Shown here in pieces: positions 33,001-41,938 of a DNA stretch of 64,000 bases. Every line of letters starts with the position of its first letter. Within the stretch, counting starts at the first letter, position 1. Source of the DNA: SAR202 cluster bacterium (GTDB lineage: Bacteria; Chloroflexota; Dehalococcoidia; Lucifugimonadales; UBA2962); the NCBI GenBank assembly GCA_022447925.1, contig JAKUTS010000002.1:1-64000 (forward strand), given 5' to 3'. Below the pieces are notes generated by a model. That model searched no databases and was not told the DNA's origin. It saw nothing but the letters and a program-made list of their open reading frames with translations. Both the position numbers and the translations under genes were made by a program.

Positions 33001-34785
33001 CTAGCGCTCTAACCAAGTATTGACATAGAACGGAATAGCCCTAACCTCAAATCCTTTCAAGTCGCTCGTGAATGGAACGATTGGGAAGAACTGTCCTAAG
33101 GACAATGAGGTAACCTTTGTCCAGCGGTGAATCTGAAGTTGCTCAACGATCTCGAATCGCTTTGAAGCATCGGCCTCGCGAACGAACTCAAGCTGAAGGT
33201 TGATTAGATCCTCGTCACGAATGATGAAGTCTAATGTACCTGAAATCAGATGGTCGTTAATCGGATTACCACTACTCCAGTGAGCGTACCAGTCTGTAGC
33301 TAAGCTGTATGAGTCTGTGTTACCAAACATAGATGTAACAGTCGCCCAGTCAATAGCAGGCATTTCTACGTTGTAGCCAATATCTGCCATAACTGCTTTA
33401 AGTACAGGTCCTAATGGAGTGATTGTACCGTAGTCAGTCGGGTTAAGAATGACTGTAGTCTCACCTTGATAGTCTGACTCATTAAGCAATTGTGTTGCTA
33501 AGTCCATGTTGTTGACGTCATAACCGATAGTCGCTGTAGAACCATCAGCTAGCTCAACTTCAAAACGATGTCCAATGTCTGTTTCGAGCGGTGAACCGCA
33601 AAAGTACAGTGCTGGACATACAATCCACAGGTCGCTCGGACCTAGAGCAAACATGAAGTCCTCTACGTCGATACCTGTCATAAGAGCTTGTCGGCCCTTC
33701 AGGTAGCTGAACGGTGGAATCTGTGGGTTTAGGTAAACATTAGATCGGTTACCTGGCTTATATACAGCAACGTCAGTATCTGGGTTGTCCATTAAGCGTT
33801 GGTAAAAGTCGAATGCTGCACCATCAACAACGTCCCACTCACCAGTCTCTAGACCAGCAATCTTGGTTTCCTCATCAGGAATCTCAAGGAACGTTATGGT
33901 GTCATGATATGCAGTGTTACCTCCTGCATATGCTCCAGTTTCAGCAGGTTCTGACCTGGAAGAATATCCGTCATATCGCTCTAGGACAACTCTGTCACCC
34001 TGTAGCCATTCAACGAATTTATATGCACCGGTACCTATATTCTGTGGAACAGGTTCGGTGAAAGGTGTATTTGCAACTTCTTCAGGCCACATTGGCATTA
34101 AGCCGGCCGGTAGACCCATTATGAAGATAACAGAACCTAGTGGCTCATCAAATGTCCACGTAAAGGTAAGATCATCTACCACACTGAAAGCTTCGTCACC
34201 AGTGAATCGGCGTACGACACCAGCTGCAGGTGATCCTCCATCTCTCCACCTCTTAATAGAAGCGATTGCATCGCCTGAATCTAAATCGGAACCGTCATGG
34301 AACTTGATGCCATCACGAAGTGTGAAAGTAAATACGGTTCCATCTGCGTTCGTTGAGAACGAATCTGCTAACCGTGACTGGGGGTTAAGATTACCATCCC
34401 AACCATACATACCTTCATATATCTGTGTCGCAACAGCGTTCACGACATAAAAGAGTGAGAAAACTGGGTCAATTGTACTAATTGATCCCTGGGAAACGAC
34501 CTTTAGATCGCCACCTGATTGTGGTCCGCTAGTTCCTACGTCAGGTGTTGGTGTAGCAACGAGAATCTTCTCGGTTTCCACCTCTACCTCGACTAACTTT
34601 TCGACCTCTACAACCACTTCCTTCTCAATAACTTTCTCCACCTCTACCTCAACTTCTCTAACCACTTCCTTCTCCACTTCGACAATCTTTTCCTCAACGA
34701 TCACTTCGGGTTCAGCTGAACACGCAGCGGCGAAGAGGGCAATTAATGCCGTCAAAAGGACTACTGGTATTAAAAACCGTCTCAT
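33001..34785 (-). CDS. family 5 extracellular solute-binding lipoprotein (peptide/nickel ABC type)
   Basis: The start is set at ATG 34785, eight bases after GGAG, which gives a textbook lipoprotein signal (MRRFLIPVVLLTALIALFAAAC); the frame continues upstream but without a ribosome-binding site. After the lipidated Cys comes a 50-residue linker of alternating Val and Glu with Lys (VEVEKEVVREVEVEVEK pattern), then the SBP_bac_5 fold from about residue 90 (GGDLKVVSQG, FTFTLRDGIKFHDG, GTGAYKFVEW). The ligand is not readable. No permease or ATPase gene is adjacent. The codon composition looks more GC-rich than its neighbours, as expected for a highly expressed gene. A four-site motif array lies upstream. 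Confidence 0.9.
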   Translation of the reverse strand: MRRFLIPVVLLTALIALFAAACSAEPEVIVEEKIVEVEKEVVREVEVEVEKVIEKEVVVEVEKLVEVEVETEKILVATPTPDVGTSGPQSGGDLKVVSQGSISTIDPVFSLFYVVNAVATQIYEGMYGWDGNLNPQSRLADSFSTNADGTVFTFTLRDGIKFHDGSDLDSGDAIASIKRWRDGGSPAAGVVRRFTGDEAFSVVDDLTFTWTFDEPLGSVIFIMGLPAGLMPMWPEEVANTPFTEPVPQNIGTGAYKFVEWLQGDRVVLERYDGYSSRSEPAETGAYAGGNTAYHDTITFLEIPDEETKIAGLETGEWDVVDGAAFDFYQRLMDNPDTDVAVYKPGNRSNVYLNPQIPPFSYLKGRQALMTGIDVEDFMFALGPSDLWIVCPALYFCGSPLETDIGHRFEVELADGSTATIGYDVNNMDLATQLLNESDYQGETTVILNPTDYGTITPLGPVLKAVMADIGYNVEMPAIDWATVTSMFGNTDSYSLATDWYAHWSSGNPINDHLISGTLDFIIRDEDLINLQLEFVREADASKRFEIVEQLQIHRWTKVTSLSLGQFFPIVPFTSDLKGFEVRAIPFYVNTWLER

Positions 34786-35290
34786 AATTTTTTCTCCATT
34801 TTCTAAAAATTCCACTCTTGCCACCGCAATTACTTCCTATACTTATCTGGGTAAGTAATGCAGTAATTGCAAGCAATTGCGGAGGCAAAATTCCACTTTT
34901 GACGCATTCTAATGAATCTGTTTTTTTTTTGCAAGTTATCGTATATTTAACGGAACAGAATAGCTTAATTCGTATATTTAACGAAATATAGTAGAGACAA
35001 ACGCAATAATAAATCAAATATAATGACGGAATTCGTAACTGTATCGTATATTTAACGGAACAGAATAACTGAATTCGTAAATTTAACGGAATATATGGAG
35101 AAACACGTAATAATAAATCATATGGATTTGGCGTAAATGACTATAACTTTAGATAAACAATTATCGAGTATCCAAAATGTATCCAACTAATAAGTTCAAT
35201 TCTCTGTTTTTCAGATTAGAAGTATCCAAATAAGTATCCAAAACTCTGTTTTTCTAAATAGATAGGCTTATTTTGAACTTAGAAACTGTA
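34786..35290. other. upstream region of the solute-binding protein gene with motif array and repeats
   Basis: 505 bases with no convincing gene. From right to left on the minus strand it contains GTATCC words and dispersed repeat copy B, then two 80-base direct repeats with a 105-base period carrying four copies of a CGTATATTTAACGGAA-like motif, a 10-T run near 34921, and the leader of the binding-protein gene. Confidence 0.7.
34938..35123. repeat. two direct repeat units with four copies of a CGTATATTTAACG motif
   Basis: Unit 1 begins at 34938 and unit 2 at 35043 (period 105). The motif starts at 34940, 34971, 35045 and 35076, so each unit has a pair 31 bases apart, about three helical turns. 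Variants differ at one or two positions. The position upstream of the minus-strand solute-binding protein gene makes operator sites plausible. Confidence 0.75.
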
Positions 35291-35307
35291 TCACTTTATC
35301 TGTTGTA
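35234..35307. repeat. dispersed repeat copy B
   Basis: Similar to 31034-31107. The best-conserved 37 bases (35271-35307) overlap the last 17 bases of the ketopantoate-reductase-like gene and its downstream flank. It is preceded by GTATCCAAATAAGTATCC words also found near copy A. Confidence 0.7.
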
Positions 35308-36325
35308 AGTTTTCTACTGATGGTTCTATTTCTTTACGTGCGACTCTATGAGCAAGCTGCCTTATAGCATCGTTCACTGGTGTAGGTATGCCTAATTCTG
35401 AACCCTTTTTAGAAACATAGCCGTTGAGATAATCAACTTCTATTTTTCTACCCTTCAATAAATCTTGAGCAAGCGAGGGTCTACCAATACCTATTTCTTT
35501 TGCACCAGACATTAAAATACCTTCCACTTCTCCCATAATTGATTCATCTGAAACAGCATCCACAAACATCTGTGGAGGCACCCCAGAGATAGGCTGTACG
35601 TCTACTCCATTGGCTAAAGCGACCTGAACAACTTCAGCGGCTATTCTAATTGATATATGTCTACTGGATTCTACTTCTCTAAGTTCTGCAGATTTCAACC
35701 CAGTAACACCAGCTATCGCGTTAGCCATCGAGTTCACACAAAGCTTTGACCAACGCTCTCCCCATAAATTAGAGGTGCTTTTTACTCCGCCACCGGACAC
35801 GTTGTTTAATAGATCGACTGCTTCATTAATACGTGGTGTAATCAAACCATTTAACTCGCCTAAAGTGAATGGGGACCTTTCTCTTGGACTCGTATAATTA
35901 ACATGTCCAGGCTCGTAAATACCCGCGCCGTAAGTCACTACTGCGCCGATCACTCTAGTCCATCCCAATATCGCCGCTATGCGGTCATCGTTTATGGAGT
36001 TTTGGGCACAGATAACATAGCTGCCCTGATTAAGATATGGCTTAATAAAATGAGTGCTCCATTCAGTGTCATAAGATTTAACAGACAAAATAACTATGTC
36101 GTAAGAATCACCTCGGGTAGAAACATCGGAAATATGCAAAATACCAGGGTGAGAAACAAATTCGTCTTCCATTGTCGTTACTCTAAGACCATTTGACCTA
36201 ATCTGCTGAACATTTTCTGGCCACATGTCTATTAGAGTACAATCGACGCCATTTTTTGCAAAAAACCCACCTATTGTTGAGCCGATCGCCCCAGCACCTA
36301 AAATTGCTATTTTCTTCTGTGTCAT
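35291..36325 (-). CDS. ketopantoate reductase (ApbA/PanE) family protein
   Basis: NADPH-dependent 2-oxo-acid reductase fold. The N-terminal Rossmann motif ILGAGAIGSTIGGFFAKNG is followed by the helical C-terminal domain with the expected catalytic lysine in ERWSKLCVNSMANAIAG. The start is at ATG 36325 (344 residues), five bases after GGAGG; an in-frame ATG four codons upstream overlaps that ribosome-binding site. True pantoate synthesis is possible, but large genomes of this kind often have several paralogues acting on other 2-oxo acids. It is transcribed after the dimethylformamidase-like gene with a gap of 36 bases. Confidence 0.87.
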   Translation of the reverse strand: MTQKKIAILGAGAIGSTIGGFFAKNGVDCTLIDMWPENVQQIRSNGLRVTTMEDEFVSHPGILHISDVSTRGDSYDIVILSVKSYDTEWSTHFIKPYLNQGSYVICAQNSINDDRIAAILGWTRVIGAVVTYGAGIYEPGHVNYTSPRERSPFTLGELNGLITPRINEAVDLLNNVSGGGVKSTSNLWGERWSKLCVNSMANAIAGVTGLKSAELREVESSRHISIRIAAEVVQVALANGVDVQPISGVPPQMFVDAVSDESIMGEVEGILMSGAKEIGIGRPSLAQDLLKGRKIEVDYLNGYVSKKGSELGIPTPVNDAIRQLAHRVARKEIEPSVENLQQIK

Positions 36326-36361
36326 ACTTACCTCCATAAAGGCATTAAATATATATCAAGA

Positions 36362-38605
36362 TTAGCCGGGAATCGGTGGTAACGGCTCATCTGAAGCGAA
36401 TCGAGTAACAACGTTATCAGTAATCACTGAAATATCATTGTTATATTCGTCATATGATAATACACCACACCAATTAATCGATCCGGTGGAAAAAACCGCA
36501 CCACCCTTTGGTGTTTCAAAAAACACTACATCCGATCTAACGAATTCGTTAACTTCGCCATGCTGCGAGGAATCGGTGGTGAACATCTCTTCGATAACAT
36601 GATGATACGCTTTCGTGTGCCGGCCAGCGGACGTGGCCAATAATAATGCGTGAGGAGGTGTTCCAAGGTCAAAATCTAATCGGTCTACTTCATCCCCAGC
36701 TGCTCCGTAATTTAACATTAATGAAGGATGATCTCCTATTAATTCGTCATCACGATTTACACCTTTAAAAATGAAATCTACCCGAGAGTCATTAGAGTCT
36801 TCCTGGAGCTCATAAGCTGTCCCAATATCAAAACCTTGGGCAGCAAAACCAACCCCAGCTATTTTTTGAGGTGGCCATCCTCTTTTTCTCCATATACCAC
36901 CAAGTTCACCTGTAGTTGAATGGTAATATTCGCCTGGTTCAGCCTTCCATATTTCTGTACCACCCCAACGTCGTATTTCAACCACATGAGGTCGCTCAGG
37001 ATCAAAGGATGTAACCCAATAAAGGCCATTTCCCCCCAAGTACATCATCCTTCCACCATTAGCTAAATATGAACTCATTGCCTTCAGCATTTTTAGTGTC
37101 CAATATTCAGGATGAGTACCTAGAATTATCACATTGTATTGCTCTAGAAGTTTCTTCCCATCAAACTCCAGATCTTCTGATGTAAATACATCAAATTCGT
37201 GTCCTTTCTCTTCTAACCAGTCGGCAATTATTAAATCAGCAGTCAAACAATGAGGACCTCCGCGGCTAGGAGTTATAAAATCCGGCCGAATATTCAAAAT
37301 GGGTATTTTTCTAGATTGATATGCGACTCCGCTTCCATCGACTTTAAAGTCGTACATTGAATGCAAGCTGTTTTCCTTTAAGTAGTCGAGCTCATCTCTA
37401 TTAATGTCTTGGTTCCAATTGGGCACTAAATCTGTGGGCATAACTTCATTTGCATCTAGCACATGTTCATTGCCGTAGGCTAAATAAGTGTTTGTTTCCA
37501 AAAGAAAACCTATTTTGGACTGAGGTTTACCTAAGAGAGGTCGAACGAAAACCGGAATATGATCATTTTTTTCACCTGAGATAGTCTTTAAAGCATATAT
37601 ACCACTTCTAAAATCTGTAGGTACATTCCATGTTATGCTCTCATCCCAACCAGCATCATCTATGTCATCTTCATGAAAATGTATGGCTCCATATTCACCA
37701 GGACTCTTTTCAGCAACATAATTTTCACCAGTCCAGTTATGGCCAATTGCCGCTCTTAGAGGCAAATTGACAACCTTGCCATTTAACCCATTTGGACCTA
37801 TATCAGTAGCTATTTGTGTAGACATTCCAATCGAAAAATCCCAGCTAGCTACAATATTCTCTTCACTAATTTGACCAGCATCCACGGATAGATTATCAAT
37901 ATCATCTATTGAAAGAATATCTTTATAAATGGTTGGCTGTTCAATTTTGCCATTAAAGCCTTTTCTATGTTTACCATTTGAATCGATAGAAGCCCCGATA
38001 TAAAGAGGATCTTCTGTGAAGTGAATCCGGCTAAAATCAATGATTTTGTCTGATAATGTTCTTTCAGATCCCTGAGTCCAACCCATAGGTTTTTGATAAA
38101 TTTTGAGTGTCTGTGAGGGTTGATCAAAAGATGCTGCTACAAAATACCAGTTTGATTTTCTAAGTTTTCTACCCGAGGTAACACAATCAGAACTATTTCC
38201 GTCTCCAGCCCATAAAGCTAATTCGCCTCGTTTATTTATAAAAAACCCATAACCCTTGGTTCCTTCTTTGGATAATTTCGTGACAATAGCTTGTGATTTA
38301 CCACTATCAGGCATTGTGGGATATATCCAGGATGTAATCGTAAAACTATTTTCGATATTAAAGGAAGCCGCATCATCAACAATTACGTGTGAACCGCCAT
38401 ACAAAACTTGCTCATATCCAGGGTATTCTCCATCTATGTCAGTTGGTACAGATTCAGTTTTAAATCCGGGACCTTTAGGGTTGGGGTCACCATGTATTAC
38501 CCGAACCAACTCGGCTTTATACGTTGGTTGTTTACTGGATACATAAAATTTTATTGTTTCTCCAGGCTTCACACTAAATTTGTCTGCATATCCTGTTAAC
38601 TGCAT
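36362..38605 (-). CDS. N,N-dimethylformamidase large-subunit-like protein with LamG domain
   Basis: About 747 residues from ATG 38605, five bases after GAGGG. The N-terminus LTGYADKFSVKPGETIKFYV and a following HGDPNPKGPG match the large subunit of DMFase, an iron amidohydrolase. A concanavalin/LamG domain (about 75-255, with SFTITSWIYP) comes next, then the catalytic region with THPEYWTLKM and GGNGLYWVTSFDP. Characterised enzymes also have a small subunit; none is encoded next to this gene. Related proteins are common in marine heterotrophs and their substrates are mostly unknown, so the amide specificity is inference. It shares a transcript direction with the ketopantoate-reductase-like gene and diverges from a zinc dehydrogenase. 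Confidence 0.82.
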   Translation of the reverse strand: MQLTGYADKFSVKPGETIKFYVSSKQPTYKAELVRVIHGDPNPKGPGFKTESVPTDIDGEYPGYEQVLYGGSHVIVDDAASFNIENSFTITSWIYPTMPDSGKSQAIVTKLSKEGTKGYGFFINKRGELALWAGDGNSSDCVTSGRKLRKSNWYFVAASFDQPSQTLKIYQKPMGWTQGSERTLSDKIIDFSRIHFTEDPLYIGASIDSNGKHRKGFNGKIEQPTIYKDILSIDDIDNLSVDAGQISEENIVASWDFSIGMSTQIATDIGPNGLNGKVVNLPLRAAIGHNWTGENYVAEKSPGEYGAIHFHEDDIDDAGWDESITWNVPTDFRSGIYALKTISGEKNDHIPVFVRPLLGKPQSKIGFLLETNTYLAYGNEHVLDANEVMPTDLVPNWNQDINRDELDYLKENSLHSMYDFKVDGSGVAYQSRKIPILNIRPDFITPSRGGPHCLTADLIIADWLEEKGHEFDVFTSEDLEFDGKKLLEQYNVIILGTHPEYWTLKMLKAMSSYLANGGRMMYLGGNGLYWVTSFDPERPHVVEIRRWGGTEIWKAEPGEYYHSTTGELGGIWRKRGWPPQKIAGVGFAAQGFDIGTAYELQEDSNDSRVDFIFKGVNRDDELIGDHPSLMLNYGAAGDEVDRLDFDLGTPPHALLLATSAGRHTKAYHHVIEEMFTTDSSQHGEVNEFVRSDVVFFETPKGGAVFSTGSINWCGVLSYDEYNNDISVITDNVVTRFASDEPLPPIPG

Positions 38606-38825
38606 TAAGTCCCTCACTTTATATTTATTATCTATGTATCTTTTAACGTGTTTGCTACAAGACGAATAGTGATTGATGAATTATAGATTTCAATTGCCAT
38701 AGCCTCAAGGAAAATGACATCTTCTACTCCAATTAAAGCCGACTTTATTGACTCTATTTCGAAGCACTGTTAAATTTGCTTGGTCCCTAAGATTCGATTT
38801 CAATAAATTTAGTTTGGAGGCTAAA

Positions 38826-39935
38826 ATGGCAGAAAAAGGCAGAGCAGCAGTACTAGTAGCGGATCGTAAATTTGAGATACGAGAATTTCCGACTCCAGAA
38901 GTAGACCCTGAAGGAATATTAGTTAGTGTAACGGGCGGAGGAGTTTGTGGATCTGACCTACACATATGGCGCGGTGAAATAAACATGCATAATTTCATAC
39001 TGGGTCATGAATTAGTAGGCCGTGTTCATTCTTTAGGGAAAAATGTTTCCACTGACTTTCTTCAAAAACCACTCAAAGAAGGCGATAGAGTTATATTTTC
39101 ATACTGGACACCTTGCCACCGTTGTTATCAGTGTATTCGAGGTGAATACACCGATTGCCTCTATAATTTCCAGGGTTTTAAATCTGTTGAAGAATATCCG
39201 TATTGCCATGGCGGTTTTGCAGATTATTATTATCTTCAACCAGGCACGTTTGTATTCAAAGTAGAATCAGATTTATCTGATGAAGTTCTTACGTCAGTTA
39301 ACTGCGCGGCAGGTACTGTTATGGAGGGAATTGAAAGATCGAACATTCAAGGTGGCGACGCTGTTGTGTTCCAAGGAGCAGGTGGACTAGGAATGTATGG
39401 AATGACGTATGCCAGGGAGAGGGGTGCAGGAGTAATAATCGCAATTGATGGCCAACAGCCTAGGTTAGATTTAGCACTGCAATGTGGTGCAGACTACGCT
39501 ATAAATATTAATGAATTCCCGAATCCGGAAGACAGGGTTGCAAAAGTAAAAGAATTAGTTGGTGGTGGCAGAACAGGTGCAGATACAGTTGTAGAGGTTG
39601 TAGGTTACCCGGGCGTGGTTCCAGAAGGACTCGATATGCTAAGGCCTGGTGGTAAATACATAGAAATAGGATGTATATGGCCCAATGCTATGGCTACAAT
39701 AGATATGGAAAAAGTGCTTCATGGCATAAGGCATATTGTTCCAGTGTCCTTCTACAGGCCTCAATTACTGCCGACAGCAATAGAAATGTTAGAACGCACT
39801 AAAGATAAATATCCTTTAACTAAGCTAATGTCACATACTTTTAGTTTAGAAGATATAAATAAGGCATTCGAAGCATCAGAGTGGTCAGGTGAAGACCGCA
39901 AAACTGCTGTTACAAGAGCAGTCATAAAACCATAG
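38826..39935 (+). CDS. zinc-dependent alcohol dehydrogenase family protein
   Basis: A 369-residue MDR enzyme with both zinc sites: catalytic Cys in GGGVCGSDLHIWRGE and GHE, and a structural lobe CHRCYQCIRGEYTDC. The Rossmann motif is FQGAGGLGMYGMTYARE. I start it at ATG 38826, five bases after GGAGG; the frame is open 26 codons further upstream without a ribosome-binding site. The substrate is unknown: polyols, threonine-like or aromatic alcohols fit. It is divergent from the dimethylformamidase-like gene and ends at a hairpin. Confidence 0.9.
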   Translation: MAEKGRAAVLVADRKFEIREFPTPEVDPEGILVSVTGGGVCGSDLHIWRGEINMHNFILGHELVGRVHSLGKNVSTDFLQKPLKEGDRVIFSYWTPCHRCYQCIRGEYTDCLYNFQGFKSVEEYPYCHGGFADYYYLQPGTFVFKVESDLSDEVLTSVNCAAGTVMEGIERSNIQGGDAVVFQGAGGLGMYGMTYARERGAGVIIAIDGQQPRLDLALQCGADYAININEFPNPEDRVAKVKELVGGGRTGADTVVEVVGYPGVVPEGLDMLRPGGKYIEIGCIWPNAMATIDMEKVLHGIRHIVPVSFYRPQLLPTAIEMLERTKDKYPLTKLMSHTFSLEDINKAFEASEWSGEDRKTAVTRAVIKP

Positions 39936-39951
39936 AAATATTTTGTTAATG

Positions 39952-39995
39952 CAGGTTATGCTGTCGCCTCTATAAACACGGTAATGCATAACCTG
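39952..39995. terminator. hairpin between convergent dehydrogenase and hydrolase genes
   Basis: Perfect 10-base inverted repeat CAGGTTATGC (39952-39961) with GCATAACCTG (39986-39995) and a 24-base loop, located between stops at 39935 and 40012. There is no U-tract of note, so factor-dependent or RNA-processing roles are possible. Confidence 0.5.
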
Positions 39996-40011
39996 TATTG
40001 ATGCATCAATG

Positions 40012-41064
40012 TTAAAAAGCGAATGCGGTTTTGGGATTATTAACGAGCAAGTTGTTAATATCTGAATCGCTAAATCCAGAACTTTTAAACCGATGTATTA
40101 TATTGTCTAATATGTGGGAAAAGCCTTTACCGCCATACCTATGATACTGCCATTTCTGGCATACATCTTGAGCAATTAAGATTTTATCCCCAAAGCCCAT
40201 TTCTATAATTTGACCTATGTTTTGTATTCTCTCTTGATCATTTCCAAACTTTGCAGAAGGCATGATTAACTCTAAGGACGTATCCTCCCATCCAAACACA
40301 TCCAATTCAATATAGCAGCCGGCTTTTAACAAATTCAGTACATCGTACTGATCGGAGTAATGATCACAATGACCAAATATTACCTTGTTACAGTCAGCTC
40401 CAGCTGTTTGAATTACATCGAGTATTTTATCTTTTGCCTCACGGGGACCCACCGGATGAAGAGTCATAGCGGCTCCAGTATTTTTCTGGGCAATTGCAGC
40501 AGCTTCAAGAGATTTTAATTCGTTTGGATGAAGAGGCCATGAACAGCCAATTTCGCCTATAACTCCCGGCTTGATTCCTGTATCTTTTACACCATTCTCG
40601 ATCTCATTTTTTATTTCTTCAGCAATCGATTCAACACTTTTATCATTCATATCTTCGGGGTGAGATTGCCAAACGTAATAACCTGATCCCATAACAATAT
40701 TTATCCCAGTTGCCCTTGATATTCGGGCCAGACCTAATGGGTCTCTACCAATCAAACCTCCGCTTGTTGTGTCTACAAAACTCTGTCCACCAGCCAGCTT
40801 AAACTCATACGCTTCTTCTATAGCTGCATCTTCATCAAGTAATGTCATGTTTTCTAAACTGTATTGAAATCTCTCAGGCAAATTGCCTAAGTTATCCATT
40901 TTAATGAGTGTATTTCTATAAGTACGATCACTGGCTGCTTCTGCTTGTTGCACATAACAAGTTATATCCAGTAGTAAATGCTCATGAGCCATGGTTATAC
41001 CCAAGTTTTCAGGGTTAACTGGTCCTAGTACAGTCTGTATTAAGCCAACTGGTGTTTTAGTCAT
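40012..41064 (-). CDS. phosphotriesterase-family amidohydrolase
   Basis: A TIM-barrel metal hydrolase of 350 residues. Metal ligands are visible: His27 and His29 in MAHEHLLLD, a Glu in GVIGEIGCSW at the place of the carbamylated Lys of true phosphotriesterase, His in LHPVG, His in GHCDHY, and Asp in IAQDVC. The Glu variant is typical of the homology-protein and lactonase branch, so lactones or phosphodiesters are more likely substrates than organophosphates. There is no signal peptide. It follows the lipoprotein gene at 41135 on the same strand after a hairpin. Confidence 0.87.
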   Translation of the reverse strand: MTKTPVGLIQTVLGPVNPENLGITMAHEHLLLDITCYVQQAEAASDRTYRNTLIKMDNLGNLPERFQYSLENMTLLDEDAAIEEAYEFKLAGGQSFVDTTSGGLIGRDPLGLARISRATGINIVMGSGYYVWQSHPEDMNDKSVESIAEEIKNEIENGVKDTGIKPGVIGEIGCSWPLHPNELKSLEAAAIAQKNTGAAMTLHPVGPREAKDKILDVIQTAGADCNKVIFGHCDHYSDQYDVLNLLKAGCYIELDVFGWEDTSLELIMPSAKFGNDQERIQNIGQIIEMGFGDKILIAQDVCQKWQYHRYGGKGFSHILDNIIHRFKSSGFSDSDINNLLVNNPKTAFAF

Positions 41065-41080
41065 AATCTTAAAAATTTAT

Positions 41081-41113
41081 GGGGTTGTCCATTTAAATTT
41101 AATGAACAACCCC
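41081..41113 (-). terminator. intrinsic terminator after the small binding-protein-like lipoprotein gene
   Basis: GGGGTTGT (41081-41088) pairs with ACAACCCC (41106-41113), with partial further pairing in the AT-rich loop. On the minus strand it is followed by ATAAATTTTT. It lies 22 bases past the stop at 41135. Confidence 0.7.
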
Positions 41114-41134
41114 AATATTTAGCTTTTTGTAGTT

Positions 41135-41860
41135 TTAGTCAGTACAGGCAATTGTCGGTTCAACAATAGCTGGACATACCAGATCGCCGCCTTGATCCTG
41201 CGCGCGGTATGGTGTTCCTCGCATCTCTCTTACAACGCTTTGAACAGGATGCCTTATGCCGTCAAAAGGCTCGAATTCTCCGCCTAACCACGTTCTCCAG
41301 TCACTAGCGTCGTAGTCATATTCCCAGTAGTAAAAAACTGCAGTCTTATAGTCCCTATTGGGGTTATATTTTTCTACAAACTCCATAAGGCTATCCAATC
41401 TTTTGAGAGGAATATTCATTTTACGAAAAGCCTTTGCAAAACCCGGAGCTGTCTCTGCTAAATTATCGGCAGTGGTCTTATTAAATTCATTACCGTCAGC
41501 ATCTGTATACAAAGTTCCATAATCAGTAATTCCTGTACCAGATATGGATCCTGCGGTAATCGCTATATGAACCTTGCCGGGCAAATCGTTACCCTCAGCA
41601 TCTTTCCCCACCGCCATTCCAGCCTTAGCGTCAGCAGCGCTCATCTTTTTTATCTCTACACCATGAGAATATCCATACTGCGCCAAATATGCTGCTATTT
41701 GTGTGGTATATTTCTGAAGATCGGTTCCATCAGAAATTTCAGCAAAAACTATTGTAGCGCCTAGAGAATCGTCATCTCCGCCGCAAGCAACAGCCGCAAA
41801 CAATAGTATCGCCATTAAAGGCAAAATAAATTTCATAACACCTGGAAAACTTCGTTTCAT
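41135..41860 (-). CDS. lipoprotein resembling a shortened glycine-betaine-type solute-binding protein
   Basis: 241 residues starting with a lipoprotein signal (MKFILPLMAILLFAAVAC as core). An N-terminal lobe piece (ATIVFAEISDGTDLQ and YLAQYGYSHGVE) looks like the first strand and helix of quaternary-amine binding proteins. The segment LAETAPGFAKAFRKMNIPL to NPNRDYKTAVFYYWEYD, followed by W-x-x-W, looks like their C-terminal end. The middle of the usual 280 to 300 residue fold is missing, so the binding pocket may be altered or absent. GGAGGG lies 11 bases before the ATG. No ABC permease or ATPase gene is nearby. Similarity was judged by eye only. Confidence 0.5.
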   Translation of the reverse strand: MKRSFPGVMKFILPLMAILLFAAVACGGDDDSLGATIVFAEISDGTDLQKYTTQIAAYLAQYGYSHGVEIKKMSAADAKAGMAVGKDAEGNDLPGKVHIAITAGSISGTGITDYGTLYTDADGNEFNKTTADNLAETAPGFAKAFRKMNIPLKRLDSLMEFVEKYNPNRDYKTAVFYYWEYDYDASDWRTWLGGEFEPFDGIRHPVQSVVREMRGTPYRAQDQGGDLVCPAIVEPTIACTD

Positions 41861-41938
41861 ATAAATTTAGTCCCTCCTGTCCGGAATAGCTTGTATCATA
41901 TCACTCCACATCCTTAAATCTGCAAATAAACTGAGCAT

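Noticed and set aside
33914-34450. 178-residue frame on the plus strand opposite the solute-binding protein gene
   Set aside because: It is antisense to a gene with clear lipoprotein and binding-protein features, has no ribosome-binding site or recognisable domain, and is long only because the opposite gene is relatively GC-rich.
34911-34930. T run upstream of the binding protein gene as a possible terminator
   Set aside because: No stable hairpin precedes it on the plus strand, and on the minus strand it would be an A run within the leader.
34712-35017. 101-residue minus-strand frame across the repeat array
   Set aside because: It overlaps the signal peptide of the binding protein in another frame, is rich in Cys, Tyr and Lys runs from AT-rich DNA, and has no start signal.
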